Shown here: positions 23,128 through 33,718 of the stretch, one piece after another
Layout of the letters: every line of letters starts with the position of its first letter
Position numbering within the stretch: the stretch's first letter is position 1
Source of the DNA: Streptomyces sp. CB02980
Lineage (GTDB): Bacteria; Actinomycetota; Actinomycetes; Streptomycetales; Streptomycetaceae
Reading direction: 5' to 3'
Length of the DNA stretch: 64,000 bases
Assembly (NCBI RefSeq): GCF_014451325.2
Contig: NZ_JACSCH020000005.1
Location: 52,613 to 116,612 of the forward strand
Notes under the pieces: model-generated
What the model was told of the DNA's origin: nothing
Seen by the model: the letters and a program-made list of their open reading frames with translations, nothing else
Databases searched by the model: none
Program-made: the position numbers and the translations under genes

Positions 23128-24390
23128 TCAGGCCAGCTTGGCCCGTACCGCGTCGAGCAGCGCCTCCACGGTGACCGCCTGCTGCTCGCCGGACTCCATG
23201 TCCTTGAGCTGGACGACGCCCTCGGCGAGGTCGCGCTCACCGGCGACGACGGCGAGCCGGGCACCGGAGCGGTTGGCGTCCTTCATCGCGCCCTTGAGGC
23301 CCTTGCCGCCGAACGAGAAGTCCGCGGAGATGCCCTCCCGGCGCAGCTCGGTGACCTTGCCGAAGAGGATCCGGCGCGCCTCCTCGCCGATGGCCACGGC
23401 GAAGACGCTGGTGACGGCGGGGAGGTCGAGCTCGATGCCCTCCGCCTCCAGGGCGAGGACCGTACGGTCCACCCCGAGCGCCCAGCCGACGGACGGCAGC
23501 GCGGGGCCGCCGATCATCTCGGAGAGGCCGTCGTAGCGACCGCCGCCGCCGACCGCCGACTGCGAGCCGAGACCGCCGTGGACGAACTCGAAGGTCGTGC
23601 GGGTGTAGTAGTCCAGGCCGCGCACCAGCTTGGCGTCGTCCTCGAACGCCACGCCCGCCGCGGTGACCAGGGCGCGCACCTCCTCGTGGTACGCCTTGCA
23701 CGCGTCGCAGAGGTAGTCGCCGAGCAGCGGGGCGCCGACGAGCTGCTTCTGCACGGACTCGCGCTTGTCGTCGAGGACGCGCAGCGGGTTGATCTCGGCG
23801 CGGCGCAGGGTCTCCTCGTCGAGGTCGAGCCCGCGCAGGAAGCCCTGGAGCGCCTCGCGGTAGACGGGACGGCACTCCTTGTCGCCCAGCGAGTTGAGCA
23901 GGATGCGGAAGTTCCGCAGCCCGAGGGAGCGGTACGCCTGGTCGGCCAGGATGATCAGCTCGGCGTCGAGCGCCGGGTCCTCGGCACCGATCGCCTCGGC
24001 ACCGACCTGGGAGAAGTGGCGGTAGCGGCCCGCCTGGGCCCGCTCGTAGCGGTAGTACGAGCCGGAGTACCAGAGCTTCACCGGCAGGTTGCCCTGCTTG
24101 TGCAGGTTGGCCTGGAGCGCCGCGCGCAGGACGGACGCGGTGCCTTCCGGGCGGAGGGCGAGGTGGTCGTTGCCCTTCGTGGTGAGGGTGTACATCTCCT
24201 TGGTCACGATGTCGGTGGACTCACCGACACCGCGGGAGAACAGCTCGACGTTCTCGAAACCGGGCGTCTCGATGTAGCCGTAGCCGGAGTTCCTCAGCGG
24301 CGTGGAGATCGCGTCCCGGACCGCCAGGAACGTGGCGGAGCGGGGCGGGATCAGGTCGTACGTGCCCTTGGGGGCCTGAAAGGTGCTCAC
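23128..24390 (-). CDS. hisS: histidyl-tRNA synthetase
   Basis: HisRS charges tRNA-His. The 420-residue class II enzyme shows motif 1 in the N-terminal domain, motif 2 [12 protein letters not shown] and [22 protein letters not shown], the histidine signatures [14 protein letters not shown] and [14 protein letters not shown], and the C-terminal anticodon domain. Start is GTG at 24390, giving [13 protein letters not shown]; the frame continues upstream into the MBL gene without homology. It follows the MBL hydrolase by 10 nt and is closed by a long hairpin. Confidence 0.97.
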   Translation of the reverse strand: MSTFQAPKGTYDLIPPRSATFLAVRDAISTPLRNSGYGYIETPGFENVELFSRGVGESTDIVTKEMYTLTTKGNDHLALRPEGTASVLRAALQANLHKQGNLPVKLWYSGSYYRYERAQAGRYRHFSQVGAEAIGAEDPALDAELIILADQAYRSLGLRNFRILLNSLGDKECRPVYREALQGFLRGLDLDEETLRRAEINPLRVLDDKRESVQKQLVGAPLLGDYLCDACKAYHEEVRALVTAAGVAFEDDAKLVRGLDYYTRTTFEFVHGGLGSQSAVGGGGRYDGLSEMIGGPALPSVGWALGVDRTVLALEAEGIELDLPAVTSVFAVAIGEEARRILFGKVTELRREGISADFSFGGKGLKGAMKDANRSGARLAVVAGERDLAEGVVQLKDMESGEQQAVTVEALLDAVRAKLA

Positions 24391-24400
24391 GAAAGTCTCG

Positions 24401-25108
24401 TCACATTCCTCGTCGGGGAGCGTCCGTGCTCCCGAGACCGGCGGCCACGTCCCGCAGATAGGGGTTCGTGGCGCGCTCCTGGCCGATGGTCGTCTGGGGA
24501 CCGTGTCCCGACAGCACCACGGTCGAGTTGTCGAGCGGCAGGCACACACGGGCCAGCGAAGCGAGCATCTCGTCCATGTCACCGCCGGGAAGGTCGGTGC
24601 GTCCGATGGAGCCGGCGAACAGCAGGTCCCCGGAGAAGAACACGGAGGGGATCTCCGTGGTCTCCGGCATCCTGAAGGTCACCGACCCCTTGGTATGACC
24701 GGGCGCGTGGGCGACGGAGAAGTCCAGACCGGCGAGCTTCAGCTCGGCGCCGTCCGTCAGTTCTCGCACGTCGTCGGGCTCTCCCACGGTCAGCTCGCCC
24801 ATGAGGGGCATCCCGATGGAGCGGCCGAGGGCCTTCTCCGGGTCGCTCATCATGTAGCGGTCCGACGGGTGGATCCACGCGGGGACGTCATGGGCGCCGC
24901 ACACCGGGACGACGGAGGCGACGTGGTCGATGTGTCCATGGGTGAGGACGACGGCGACGGGCTTGAGCCGATGCTTCTTCAGCGTCTCCTCGACACCCTG
25001 GGCGGCCTGGTGGCCCGGGTCGATGATCACGCACTCCTCGCCTGCGGCGGGGGCGACCAGATAGCAGTTGGTCCCCCAGGCCCCGGCGGGGAACCCGGCA
25101 ATCAGCAC
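24401..25108 (-). CDS. MBL-fold metallohydrolase (glyoxalase II-like)
   Basis: The 235-residue protein carries the metallo-beta-lactamase zinc motif [11 protein letters not shown] near residue 58, a later His in APGHTKGS, the Asp in [16 protein letters not shown], and the final His in SGHGPQTT. This is the glyoxalase II/YcbL type; natural substrates are often thioesters, but the Actinobacteria mostly use mycothiol, so the exact substrate is open. Start is GTG at 25108. It is co-transcribed with hisS and divergent from the cyclophilin gene over 172 nt, which holds three GCGGAA direct repeats (25140-25172) of unknown meaning. Confidence 0.88.
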   Translation of the reverse strand: MLIAGFPAGAWGTNCYLVAPAAGEECVIIDPGHQAAQGVEETLKKHRLKPVAVVLTHGHIDHVASVVPVCGAHDVPAWIHPSDRYMMSDPEKALGRSIGMPLMGELTVGEPDDVRELTDGAELKLAGLDFSVAHAPGHTKGSVTFRMPETTEIPSVFFSGDLLFAGSIGRTDLPGGDMDEMLASLARVCLPLDNSTVVLSGHGPQTTIGQERATNPYLRDVAAGLGSTDAPRRGM

Positions 25109-25280
25109 GTTCGTCCTTAGATGTCGTCCGGCACGGGGGCGCGGAATTCGCGGAACCCGCAGAAAACGCGGAATACGGCAGATCAGAGCCTACCGGCGGT
25201 GCCGGTTCCACAGCCAACCCGTATACGGTACGGGCACACCCGGCCAGGACAGGAACACACGAGCGACAGGAGCGGAACCG

Positions 25281-26087
25281 GTGGTCACCAGCGATCAGCG
25301 GCGGCGGCAGCTTGCCAGGGAGAAGTACGCGCGGCAGCAGCAGCGGCGGGAGGAGGGCCGGCGCAAGGCGAAGCGCCGCAACACCGTCGTCGCGGCCGCC
25401 CTCGCGGTGGTGCTCGCGGCGGGCGGCGCGGTGTACGCGTCCGTGGCGCTGACGGGCGACGACTCCCCCAAGGACAACGCGGGCTCCGACAACTCGGCGA
25501 GCGACTCGCCCAGCAGCCCGGCGCCCTCGCAGAGCGAGTCGTCGAGCGCCGAGCCGAAGATGTCGGTGGACGCGAAGGCCACGTACGCCATGGCGCTCAA
25601 GACGAACGAGGGCGACATCACGATCACCATGGACGCGGCGAAGACCCCGCGCACGGTGAACTCCTTCTCGCACCTCGCCGGGAAGAAGTACTTCGACGGG
25701 ACGAAGTGCCACCGCCTCACCACCAAGGGCATCTTCGTGCTCCAGTGCGGTGACCCCAAGGGCGACGGCACCGGCGGCCCGGGCTACACCATCCCGGACG
25801 AGAACCTGGACGCCCTGGGCAAGGCGGGCGCGGACGGCTCGGTCACCTACCCCGCGGGCACCGTGGCGATGGCGAACACCGGGCAGCCGGGCAGCGGCGG
25901 CTCGCAGTTCTTCCTCGTCTACAAGGACACCAAGCTGCCGCCGAGCTACACGCCGTTCGGAAAGATCGACACGGCCGGTCTCCAGGTGGTCAAGGACGTC
26001 GCCGAGGCCGGTGTCACGGGCGGCGCCACCGACGGCGCCCCGAAGAAGGCCGTCACCATCGAGAAGGCGACCGTCGCGAAGAAGTGA
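25281..26087 (+). CDS. membrane-anchored cyclophilin-type peptidyl-prolyl isomerase
   Basis: The 268-residue protein has a basic N-terminus with many Arg/Gln/Lys, one membrane helix (TVVAAALAVVLAAGGAVYASVAL near residues 36-60), a Ser/Asp/Pro-rich linker, and a cyclophilin domain from ~100. The domain has the conserved core TVNSFSHLAGKKYFDG, HRLTTKGIFVLQCGDPKGDGTGGPGY, AMANTGQPGSGGSQFFLVY and FGKI. The usual catalytic Arg of FHR is replaced by HRL in CHRL, with Arg kept. It probably folds exported proteins outside the membrane. Start GTG at 25281 is preceded by AGGAG 9 nt away. Confidence 0.9.
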   Translation: MVTSDQRRRQLAREKYARQQQRREEGRRKAKRRNTVVAAALAVVLAAGGAVYASVALTGDDSPKDNAGSDNSASDSPSSPAPSQSESSSAEPKMSVDAKATYAMALKTNEGDITITMDAAKTPRTVNSFSHLAGKKYFDGTKCHRLTTKGIFVLQCGDPKGDGTGGPGYTIPDENLDALGKAGADGSVTYPAGTVAMANTGQPGSGGSQFFLVYKDTKLPPSYTPFGKIDTAGLQVVKDVAEAGVTGGATDGAPKKAVTIEKATVAKK

Positions 26088-26137
26088 GCCGGGGTCCGCA
26101 CGCACGTGTGACCGCCGAATCTCGGTCGCGCTGAGTG

Positions 26138-26167
26138 CGGACAGCCGGGCCGCCGTTCGCCTAGATT
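26138..26167 (+). promoter_or_regulatory. possible promoter of the DUF349 gene
   Basis: CGGACA (26138-26143) and TAGATT (26162-26167), 18 nt apart, lie about 120 nt upstream of the GTG at 26287. The -10 is good and the -35 is weak. Confidence 0.4.
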
Positions 26168-26286
26168 GGCGTTGTGCAGCGTTGGGCCGTCGGCCGCGCT
26201 GCGGAAGGCGGGCGAGGCCCGCCGGGAAACTGTGGACGATGCCCGGGGGGTACGACCCCGCGACGGCATCATGGTGAGGAGGCGCT

Positions 26287-27516
26287 GTGAGCAGCGACCC
26301 GTGGGGCCGCGTCGACGAGACGGGCACCGTGTACGTGCGGACGGCCGAAGGCGAGAAGGTCGTCGGATCGTGGCAGGCCGGCACCCCTGAGGAGGCTCTG
26401 GCCTACTTCGAGCGCAAGTACGAGGGCTTGGTTGTCGAGATCGGCCTCCTCGAGAAGCGGGTGAAGACCACCGACCTCTCGGCGAAGGACGCCACCGCGG
26501 CCATCGAGCACATCCGCCAGCAGATCGACGAGCACCACGCCGTCGGCGACCTGGCCGCGCTCGCGACCCGCCTCGACAAGCTCGTCGAGACGGTCGACTC
26601 GCGCCGCGAGGAGCGCAAGGTCCAGAAGGCCAAGCAGACCGACGAGGCGCGCTCCGCCAAGGAGAAGCTCGTCACCGAGGCCGAGGAGCTGGCCCAGAGC
26701 GAGCAGTGGCGCTCCGCGGGCGAGCGGCTGCGCGCGCTCGTGGACACCTGGAAGGGCCTCCCCCGGCTCGACCGCAAGTCCGACGACGAGCTGTGGCACC
26801 GCTTCTCGCACGCCCGCTCGGCGTTCTCCAAGCGCCGCAAGGCCCACTTCGCCTCGCTCGACGCCCAGCGCGAGGACGCCCGCAAGGCCAAGGAGCGCCT
26901 GGTCGCCGAGGCGGAGTCGCTGTCGAGCTCCACCGACTGGGGCACCACGGCGGCCCGCTACCGCGACCTGATGACGGAGTGGAAGGCGGCCGGCCGCGCC
27001 CAGCGCGAGCACGAGGACGACCTGTGGAACCGCTTCCGCGGCGCCCAGGACGTCTTCTTCGCGGCGCGCGGCGAGGTCTTCGCCGAGCGGGACGCGGAGC
27101 AGACCGAGAACCTCAAGCTCAAGGAGGAGCTCGCGACCGAGGCCGAGAAGCTGCTGCCGGTGTCGGACCTGAAGGCTGCGCGCGCCGCCTTCCGCTCCCT
27201 CAACGAGCGGTGGGAGGCCATCGGCCACGTCCCGCGTGACGCCCGTCCCAAGGTCGAGGGCCGGATGCACACGGTGGAGCGGGCCATCCAGGAGGCCGAG
27301 GAGACCGAGTGGCGCCGGACGAACCCGGAGGCACGTGCGCGTGCCGCGGGTCTGACCGGTCAGCTCCAGGACGCGGTCGAGAAGCTGCGCAAGCAGATCG
27401 ACGCGGCCCGCGCCGCCGGCAACGACGCCAAGGCCGACAAGCTCTCCCGTGAGCTGGAGGGCCGCCAGGCCCTGCTCGACCAGGCCGTGAAGGGCCTGGA
27501 GGAGTTCGGCGGCTGA
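26287..27516 (+). CDS. DUF349 coiled-coil protein
   Basis: The 409-residue protein consists of DUF349 repeats: short helical units around W(R/K)xxxxxxxLxxxWK and DELWxRF, for example SEQWRSAGERLRALVDTWK, DDELWHRFSHAR and DDLWNRFRGAQD. It is highly charged with long predicted coiled coils and no membrane segment or signal peptide. In a few bacteria DUF349 proteins are linked to nucleoid or ribosome/RNA functions, but no activity can be given here. The GTG at 26287 has GGAGG at good spacing. The gene is monocistronic and closed by a 19-bp hairpin shared with relA. Confidence 0.88.
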   Translation: MSSDPWGRVDETGTVYVRTAEGEKVVGSWQAGTPEEALAYFERKYEGLVVEIGLLEKRVKTTDLSAKDATAAIEHIRQQIDEHHAVGDLAALATRLDKLVETVDSRREERKVQKAKQTDEARSAKEKLVTEAEELAQSEQWRSAGERLRALVDTWKGLPRLDRKSDDELWHRFSHARSAFSKRRKAHFASLDAQREDARKAKERLVAEAESLSSSTDWGTTAARYRDLMTEWKAAGRAQREHEDDLWNRFRGAQDVFFAARGEVFAERDAEQTENLKLKEELATEAEKLLPVSDLKAARAAFRSLNERWEAIGHVPRDARPKVEGRMHTVERAIQEAEETEWRRTNPEARARAAGLTGQLQDAVEKLRKQIDAARAAGNDAKADKLSRELEGRQALLDQAVKGLEEFGG

Positions 27517-27530
27517 CACGCCGTGACCGT

Positions 27531-27573
27531 ACGAGGAAGGCCCCCCGGCCGTGAGCCGGGGGGCCTTCCTCGT
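27531..27573. terminator. bidirectional terminator between the DUF349 gene and relA
   Basis: A perfect 19-bp stem (27531-27549 with 27555-27573) with a 5-nt loop fills most of the gap between these convergent genes. Confidence 0.92.
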
Positions 27574-27581
27574 ACCTGCCG

Positions 27582-30077
27582 TTACGGCCTGCGGGCCGAG
27601 GTCACGCGGTACACGTCGTAGACGCCCTCCACGCCGCGTACGGCCTTCAGGACGTGACCCAGGTGCTTCGGGTCGCCCATCTCGAAGGTGAAGCGCGAGG
27701 TGGCCACCCGGTCGCGGGAGGTCTGGACGGCCGCCGAGAGGATGTTGACGTGCTGGTCCGAGAGGACCCGGGTGACGTCGGAGAGCAGCCGCGAGCGGTC
27801 CAGGGCCTCGACCTGGATGGCGACGAGGAAGACCGAGGACTGGGTGGGTGCCCACTCGACCTCGAGGATCCGCTCCGGCTCCCGGGAGAGCGACTCCACG
27901 TTGACGCAGTCGCTGCGGTGAACCGATACGCCACTGCCGCGGGTGACGAAACCGATGATCGGGTCGCCGGGCACGGGGGTGCAGCAGCGGGCCAGCTTCA
28001 CCCAGACGTCCTCGACGCCCTTGACGACGACACCGGGGTCGGTGCTGGAGCGGCGCTTGGAGCGGCCGCGGGTGGGCGGGGCCGTCTCGTCGATGTCCTC
28101 GGTGGCCGCCTCCTCGCCGCCGAGCGCCTGGACCAGCTTCTGCACGATGGACTGGGCGGTGACATGGCCCTCGCCGATCGCCGCGTACAGCGAGGAGATG
28201 TCGCTGTAGCGCATCTCGTGGGCGAGGGTGACGAGGGAGTCGCCGGTGAGGATCCGCTGGATCGGCAGGTTCTGCTTGCGCATGGCCCGCGCGATGGCGT
28301 CCTTGCCCTGCTCGATGGCCTCGTCGCGGCGCTCCTTGGAGAACCAGGCCCGGATCTTGTTGCGGGCGCGCGGGGACTTGACGAAGCCGAGCCAGTCGCG
28401 GGACGGCCCGGCACCGGCGGCCTTGGAGGTGAAGACCTCGACCAGGTCGCCGTTGTCGAGGGTCGATTCGAGCGGCACGAGCCGCCCGTTGACGCGCGCT
28501 CCTATGGTGCGGTGGCCGACCTCGGTGTGGACGGCGTACGAGAAGTCGACGGGGGTCGCGCCGGCAGGCAGCGCGATGACGTCGCCCTTGGGCGTGAAGA
28601 CGAAGACCTCGTTGCGCGAGAGGTCGAAGCGCAGCGACTCCAGGAACTCGCTGGGGTCCTCGGTCTCCTTCTGCCAGTCGAGGAGCTGGCGCAGCCACGC
28701 CATGTCGTTGAGGTGGTCGTCCTTGCCGGTCCTCTTCGGTACGTCGGTTCGCACCTTGGAGGCCCCGGCGGAGGGATCCTGCTTGTACTTCCAGTGCGCC
28801 GCGATGCCGTACTCGGCGCGGCGGTGCATGTCGAAGGTGCGGATCTGCAGCTCGACCGGCTTGCCGTTGGGTCCGATGACCGTCGTGTGCAGCGACTGGT
28901 ACATGTTGAACTTCGGCATCGCGATGTAGTCCTTGAACCGGCCGGGGACCGGGTTCCATCGCGCGTGGACGGTGCCGAGGGCCGCGTAACAGTCGCGGAC
29001 GGTGTCCACGAGGACGCGGATGCCCACCAGGTCGTAGATCTCCGCGAAGTCACGGCCGCGGACGATCATCTTCTGGTAGACGCTGTAGTAGTGCTTGGGG
29101 CGGCCGGTGACGGTGGCCTTGATGCGGGCGGCGCGCAGGTCGGTCTGGACCTCGTCGGTCACTATGGCGAGGTACTCGTCCCGCTTGGGGGCGCGCTCGG
29201 CGACGAGCCGGACGATCTCGTCGTACATCTTGGGGTAGAGGATCGCGAAGGCGAGGTCCTCCAGCTCCCACTTGATGGTGTTCATGCCCAGGCGGTGGGC
29301 CAGGGGCGCGTAGATCTCAAGGGTCTCGCGGGCCTTCTTCTCCTGCTTCTCCCGCTTGAGGTAGCGCATGGTGCGCATGTTGTGCAGGCGGTCGGCGAGC
29401 TTGATGACCAGGACGCGCGGGTCCTTCGCCATGGCGACGACCATCTTGCGGACGGTCTCGGCCTGCGCGGCCTCGCCGAACTTGACCTTGTCGAGCTTGG
29501 TGACGCCGTCGACGAGCAGCGCGACCTGGTCGCCGAAGTCCCGGCGCAGGGTGTCGAGGCCGTACTCGGTGTCCTCGACGGTGTCGTGCAGCAGGCCGGC
29601 CATCAGGGTCGCCGGGTCCATGCCGAGCTCGGCGAGGATGGTGGTCACGGCGAGCGGGTGCGTGATGTACGGGTCGCCGCTCTTGCGCTTCTGGCCGCGG
29701 TGCCAGCGCTCGGCGACCTGGTAGGCCCGCTCGACCTGGCGGAGCGTCGCCGTCTCGATCTTCGGGTCGTTGGAGCGGACGATCCGCAGCAGCGGTTCGA
29801 GGACCGGGTTGTACGGGGAGGAGCGCTGGACGCCGAGCCGGGCCAGACGGGCGCGGACGCGGTTGGACGAGCCGCCCGAGCGGGCGGGCGCCGCCGGCGC
29901 GGGCCGCGTGGGGGCCGGGGCCTCGGGCGCCGGGGGCTTGGGGGCCGGCGGCTCGGAGGCGGCAGGCTCGGGCCCGGTCTCCGCGGGCTTGTTCTGGGGC
30001 GTGCCGGTCCCCGGCGCGGCCTTGTCGGCCTTCGGGTCGGGCTGCGCGGCGGAGAGTGACTGGGCCTCGTCTGGCAA
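27582..30077 (-). CDS. relA: bifunctional (p)ppGpp synthetase/hydrolase, RelA/SpoT homologue
   Basis: The protein makes and degrades (p)ppGpp in the stringent response, which in Streptomyces also affects antibiotic production. The 831-residue chain has a Pro/Ala-rich tail (residues 1-70), the HD hydrolase domain with intact HDTVEDT near 165 and [15 protein letters not shown], the synthetase domain ([67 protein letters not shown]), a TGS domain ([20 protein letters not shown]) and a C-terminal ACT domain. Intact HD residues argue for hydrolase activity as well as synthesis. Start is TTG at 30077 with GAGGAG upstream. It follows apt, as in S. coelicolor. Confidence 0.97.
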   Translation of the reverse strand: MPDEAQSLSAAQPDPKADKAAPGTGTPQNKPAETGPEPAASEPPAPKPPAPEAPAPTRPAPAAPARSGGSSNRVRARLARLGVQRSSPYNPVLEPLLRIVRSNDPKIETATLRQVERAYQVAERWHRGQKRKSGDPYITHPLAVTTILAELGMDPATLMAGLLHDTVEDTEYGLDTLRRDFGDQVALLVDGVTKLDKVKFGEAAQAETVRKMVVAMAKDPRVLVIKLADRLHNMRTMRYLKREKQEKKARETLEIYAPLAHRLGMNTIKWELEDLAFAILYPKMYDEIVRLVAERAPKRDEYLAIVTDEVQTDLRAARIKATVTGRPKHYYSVYQKMIVRGRDFAEIYDLVGIRVLVDTVRDCYAALGTVHARWNPVPGRFKDYIAMPKFNMYQSLHTTVIGPNGKPVELQIRTFDMHRRAEYGIAAHWKYKQDPSAGASKVRTDVPKRTGKDDHLNDMAWLRQLLDWQKETEDPSEFLESLRFDLSRNEVFVFTPKGDVIALPAGATPVDFSYAVHTEVGHRTIGARVNGRLVPLESTLDNGDLVEVFTSKAAGAGPSRDWLGFVKSPRARNKIRAWFSKERRDEAIEQGKDAIARAMRKQNLPIQRILTGDSLVTLAHEMRYSDISSLYAAIGEGHVTAQSIVQKLVQALGGEEAATEDIDETAPPTRGRSKRRSSTDPGVVVKGVEDVWVKLARCCTPVPGDPIIGFVTRGSGVSVHRSDCVNVESLSREPERILEVEWAPTQSSVFLVAIQVEALDRSRLLSDVTRVLSDQHVNILSAAVQTSRDRVATSRFTFEMGDPKHLGHVLKAVRGVEGVYDVYRVTSARRP

Positions 30078-30260
30078 GAGCGCTCCTCTGGGGTCCCCCC
30101 GGACGGAGTCTGGGGGAGGTACCGGGTCCCCCGGTCAGGCCCGGAAAGGCCATCGTATCGAGCCCGGACACGCACTGCTCACGCGGCCGGGGCGGGGAAC
30201 GGGCCCGACGGCGGGCGTGCCGCGCCCCCGGGTCCCGGACCGGGACACTCCGGAAAACCG

Positions 30261-30295
30261 ACGGGGCGCCCCGGGGATTCCCCGGAGCGCCCCGT
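30261..30295 (-). terminator. terminator of apt
   Basis: A 16-bp stem with a single mismatch (30261-30276 with 30280-30295, loop ATT) lies 19 nt beyond the apt stop, so relA probably also has its own promoter in the 184 nt that follow. Confidence 0.8.
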
Positions 30296-30313
30296 GCGGG
30301 GTGAAGCCCGATG

Positions 30314-30865
30314 TCAGACGGTGATCAGCGCCGTGAGCGGAGCGCCGTTCAGAGCCGGCTCCAGGCGGGCGCGGCCCGGGAGGAAGCCGAGTTCCATCAG
30401 GACCGCGACCCCCGCCACCTCGGCGCCCGCGCGACGGATGAGCTCGATCGAGGCCTCGGCCGTACCGCCGGTGGCGAGGACGTCGTCGATGACCATGACG
30501 CGGTCGCCCGCGGCCAGGTCCTCGGCGTGCACCTCGATCTCGGCGGTGCCGTACTCCAGCTCGTACGCCTGGCGGAGCGTCGCCCCGGGGAGCTTGCCGG
30601 CCTTGCGGACGGGGATGAAGCCCAGTCCCGCGCGGACGGCCACCGGGGCGGCCAGGATGAAGCCGCGCGCCTCGAGACCGACGATCTTCGTCGCGCCGTG
30701 CGCGGAGCACAGCCCGGCGAGGGCGTCGGTGAGCGCCGTGAACGCCTCCGGGTCCGCGAGCAGCGGCGTGATGTCCTTGAACAGCACGCCCGGCTTCGGG
30801 TAGTCCGGCACGTCGCGGATGCGGCTGAGCAGGAGGTCGGTGACGCCCTGGGCCTCGGCGGTCAT
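30314..30865 (-). CDS. apt: adenine phosphoribosyltransferase
   Basis: Apt salvages adenine to AMP with PRPP. The 183-residue protein has the N-terminal DVPDYPKPGVLFKDITPLLAD motif, the ARGFILAAPVA loop near 80 and the PRPP loop VMVIDDVLATGGTAEASIEL near 125. The ATG at 30865 overlaps the secF stop in ATGA, so apt is translated with secF. The secD-secF-apt-relA order is conserved in Actinobacteria. Confidence 0.96.
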   Translation of the reverse strand: MTAEAQGVTDLLLSRIRDVPDYPKPGVLFKDITPLLADPEAFTALTDALAGLCSAHGATKIVGLEARGFILAAPVAVRAGLGFIPVRKAGKLPGATLRQAYELEYGTAEIEVHAEDLAAGDRVMVIDDVLATGGTAEASIELIRRAGAEVAGVAVLMELGFLPGRARLEPALNGAPLTALITV

Positions 30866-31941
30866 CCGCGCTGCCCCGAGGAGCGGCCCCGACGGCTCGC
30901 CCGCGGGCCGACGACGGCGATCTCGTTGTCGTCGGAGCGGTCGTCCGAACCGTCGTACGACTCGCCCTTGGCGGCCTCACCGGCCCGCTTCGCCATGATG
31001 CGCTTCTTGAGTGCCCTGATCGCCGGCTCGCGCTCCTTGAGGTCGGCGACGAGCGGGGTGGCGATGAAGATCGAGGAGTACGCACCGGCGGCGAGACCGA
31101 CGAACAGCGACAGCGAGATGTCGTTGAGCATGCCGGCGCCGAGGACGCCGCCACCGATGAAGAGCAGGCCGGCGACCGGCAGCAGCGCGACGACGGTGGT
31201 GTTGATCGAACGGACCAGGGTGCCGTTGATCGAGCGGTTGGCCAGCTCGCTGTACGTGAAGCGGGTCTGCTTCGTGATGTCCTTCGTCTGTTCCTTGAGG
31301 GAGTCGAAGACGACGACCGTGTCGTACAGCGAATAACCGAGGATCGTCAGCAGACCGATGACCGTACCGACCGTGACCTCGAAGCCGACCAGCGAGTAGA
31401 TGCCGACCGTGATCGTGAGGTCGTGGATCAGCGCGATGAGCGCCGCGATCGCCATTCTCCACTCGAAGGCGATGGCCAGATAGATCACCACGAGGATCAT
31501 GAAGATCCCCAGACCCGTCCAGGCCTTGGTGGCGATCTGCTCACCCCAGCTGGGACCGACGAGCTCCGCCGCGATCTTGTCCTCGGGGACGTTCAGGTCC
31601 TTGGCGAGCTCCGTGCGGACCTGGTCGGACTGCGCGGTGTCGAGGCCGCCCACCTGGATGCGGAGGGAGCCGTTGCCGAGCTGCTGGACGATCGCGTCGT
31701 GGCCGGAGGCCTCTTCCGCGTACTCCTGCGCCTGGCTGACGGAGACTTCCGACTTCGGGGTGGTGAAGACGGCACCGCCCTGGAACTCGATGCCCATGTT
31801 GAGGCCGCGGACGGCCAGGGCGACGATGGCGGTGATGGTGATCAGGATGGACAGGCCATACCAGATCTTGCGGTTGCCGATGAAGTCGTAGCCGACCTCA
31901 CCACGGTGGAGCCGGGCGCCGAGATCGCCGAGCTTCGACAT
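30862..31941 (-). CDS. secF: protein translocase subunit SecF
   Basis: SecF, with SecD, uses proton motive force to pull proteins through SecYEG. The 359-residue protein has six membrane helices: one after the N-terminal IGNRKIWYGLSILITITAIVALAV, an external loop with the FQGG motif (GIEFQGGAVFTT), then five C-terminal helices including VTVGTVIGLLTILGYSLYDTVVVFDSLKE and the SINTT stretch. The tail is basic. The start ATG is 1 nt past the secD stop. Neighbours secD and apt overlap closely, supporting one operon. Confidence 0.96.
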   Translation of the reverse strand: MSKLGDLGARLHRGEVGYDFIGNRKIWYGLSILITITAIVALAVRGLNMGIEFQGGAVFTTPKSEVSVSQAQEYAEEASGHDAIVQQLGNGSLRIQVGGLDTAQSDQVRTELAKDLNVPEDKIAAELVGPSWGEQIATKAWTGLGIFMILVVIYLAIAFEWRMAIAALIALIHDLTITVGIYSLVGFEVTVGTVIGLLTILGYSLYDTVVVFDSLKEQTKDITKQTRFTYSELANRSINGTLVRSINTTVVALLPVAGLLFIGGGVLGAGMLNDISLSLFVGLAAGAYSSIFIATPLVADLKEREPAIRALKKRIMAKRAGEAAKGESYDGSDDRSDDNEIAVVGPRASRRGRSSGQRG

Positions 31942-31942
31942 C

Positions 31943-33718
31943 TCACGCCTCCTTCGGGTCGACAGGGCCAGCGACAGAGGCATTGGCACGACGGGTGCGG
32001 CGCAGCGGCGGCTTGGCGCCGAGTCGCTTCGGGTCGAGGCCGGACCAGGCGTGGCCTTCGCCGAAGAACTTGGTCCGCGCGAGGAGCGTCATGACCGGCT
32101 TGGTGAAGAGGAACACCACGACGACGTCGAGCAGGGTGGTCAGGCCGAGCGTGAACGCGAAGCCCTGGACCTTGCCGACGGTGACAATGAAGAGCACGGC
32201 CGCGGCCAGGAACGACACGAAGTCGGAGACCAGGATGGTGCGACGGGCGCGCGGCCAGGCGCGCTCGACGGCCGGGCGGAGCGTGCGGCCCTCGCGGAGC
32301 TCGTCACGGATGCGCTCGAAGTACACGATGAACGAGTCCGCGGTGATACCGATGGCGACGATGGCGCCGCAGACGGCCGGCAGGTTCAGCGCGAAGCCGA
32401 TGGCCGGGCCGAGCAGGGCCATGATCACGTAGGTGAGCAGCGCGGAGACGCCGAGGCTGAGGATGGCGATCAGCGACAGGCCGCGGTAGTAGGCCACCAG
32501 GTAGATGATGACCAGGGCGAGGCCGATGGCGCCGGCGATCAGGCCGGCCTTCAGCTGGTCGCCGCCGAGCGCGGCGGTGACCGTGTCGACGCTCTGCGTC
32601 TCGAAGGTCAGCGGCAGGGCACCGTACGACAGGATGTTGCCGAGGTCCTGGGCCGACTGCTGGTTGAAGTTGCCGGAGATCTCGGCGCTGGCGCTCAGCG
32701 TCTGGCGCACCGACGGGGCCGAGACGACCTCGCCGTCCAGGACGATCGCGAACCGGTTCTGCGGGTCGGCCTGCGCCGACAGCTTGCCGGTGATCGCCTG
32801 GAACTTCTTGGAGCCCGCGCCCGTGAAGTCCATCGTGACGATCCACATACCGCGCTGCTGGTCGAAGGCGCCCTGGGCGTCGTCGACGTCACGGCCCTCC
32901 ACCTCGGCCGGGCCGAGGAGGTACTTCGACCACACGCCCGGCTCGTCCTCGCCACAGGCCACGGTGGGCTCGCCGGGCTTGACGCCCTGGCCGGCCGCGC
33001 TGCGCTGCTTGGGGTCGAGGCAGTTCAGGGAGGTGAACTTCTGCTGGAGCGCCGCGGTGGCGGCGTCCGGCGTCGGGGTCGCCGACGGGGTGCCGGTGGC
33101 CTTCGGCGTCGCGGACGACGAGGCGCTGCCGGTGGGCGTCGGGGTCGGGGCCTTGAGGGCCTCGGTGAGCGCACGGCCCTGGGTGGAGCCGGTGGCCGTC
33201 GGCGTGCCCGGCTTCTCGCCCACGGACGAGCCGGAGGTGGAGGCGGACGGCTTCGGCGTGGCCGAGGGGGAACCGGAGGAGCTGGCGCTGGGCGCCACGG
33301 CGGGTCCGCCGTTCGTCACCGCGAGAACGGGCCGGAAGTAGAGCTGGGCGGTGGTACCGACCTGCTCCCGGGCCTGCTTCTCGTTCGTCCCGCGAGGGAT
33401 GTTGACGATGATGTTCTCGCGGCCCTGCGTCTGGACCTCGGCCTCGGAGACACCGAGACCGTTGACACGGCGCTCGATGATGCCGACGGCGGTGTTCATG
33501 TTGGTCTCGTTGACCGCCGACTCCTGGCCGGGCTCAGCCTTGGCCTTGAGCGTGATCGACGTACCGCCGGCGAGGTCGATGCCCAGGCGCGGGGTGGTGT
33601 GCCCCGACCAGAACATGCCGCCGGTGAGCGCGACCATGGCGATCAGGATGAGTGCCAGGGCGCGGCCCGGCCGGCTCTGTCCCCCCGCCGGCCTTCGGCC
33701 CTTCTTCGGTGCTGCCAC
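31943..33718 (-). CDS. secD: protein translocase subunit SecD
   Basis: SecD is the larger RND-type partner of SecF. The 591-residue protein has an N-terminal helix (ALALILIAMVALTGGMFW), the large external P1 domain beginning with LGIDLAGGTSITL, and five C-terminal helices with GAIGLALVIIYLVAYYRGLSLIAIL and ITADSFIVYFERIRDELREGRTLRPAVERAWPRARRTI. A stretch of ~85 residues in P1, made of Ser, Thr, Pro and Ala, is not in the E. coli protein. I chose GTG at 33718 (MAAPKKGRRPAGG), with GGGAG upstream. The frame remains open before this but without homology. It forms an operon with secF, apt. Confidence 0.95.
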   Translation of the reverse strand: MAAPKKGRRPAGGQSRPGRALALILIAMVALTGGMFWSGHTTPRLGIDLAGGTSITLKAKAEPGQESAVNETNMNTAVGIIERRVNGLGVSEAEVQTQGRENIIVNIPRGTNEKQAREQVGTTAQLYFRPVLAVTNGGPAVAPSASSSGSPSATPKPSASTSGSSVGEKPGTPTATGSTQGRALTEALKAPTPTPTGSASSSATPKATGTPSATPTPDAATAALQQKFTSLNCLDPKQRSAAGQGVKPGEPTVACGEDEPGVWSKYLLGPAEVEGRDVDDAQGAFDQQRGMWIVTMDFTGAGSKKFQAITGKLSAQADPQNRFAIVLDGEVVSAPSVRQTLSASAEISGNFNQQSAQDLGNILSYGALPLTFETQSVDTVTAALGGDQLKAGLIAGAIGLALVIIYLVAYYRGLSLIAILSLGVSALLTYVIMALLGPAIGFALNLPAVCGAIVAIGITADSFIVYFERIRDELREGRTLRPAVERAWPRARRTILVSDFVSFLAAAVLFIVTVGKVQGFAFTLGLTTLLDVVVVFLFTKPVMTLLARTKFFGEGHAWSGLDPKRLGAKPPLRRTRRANASVAGPVDPKEA

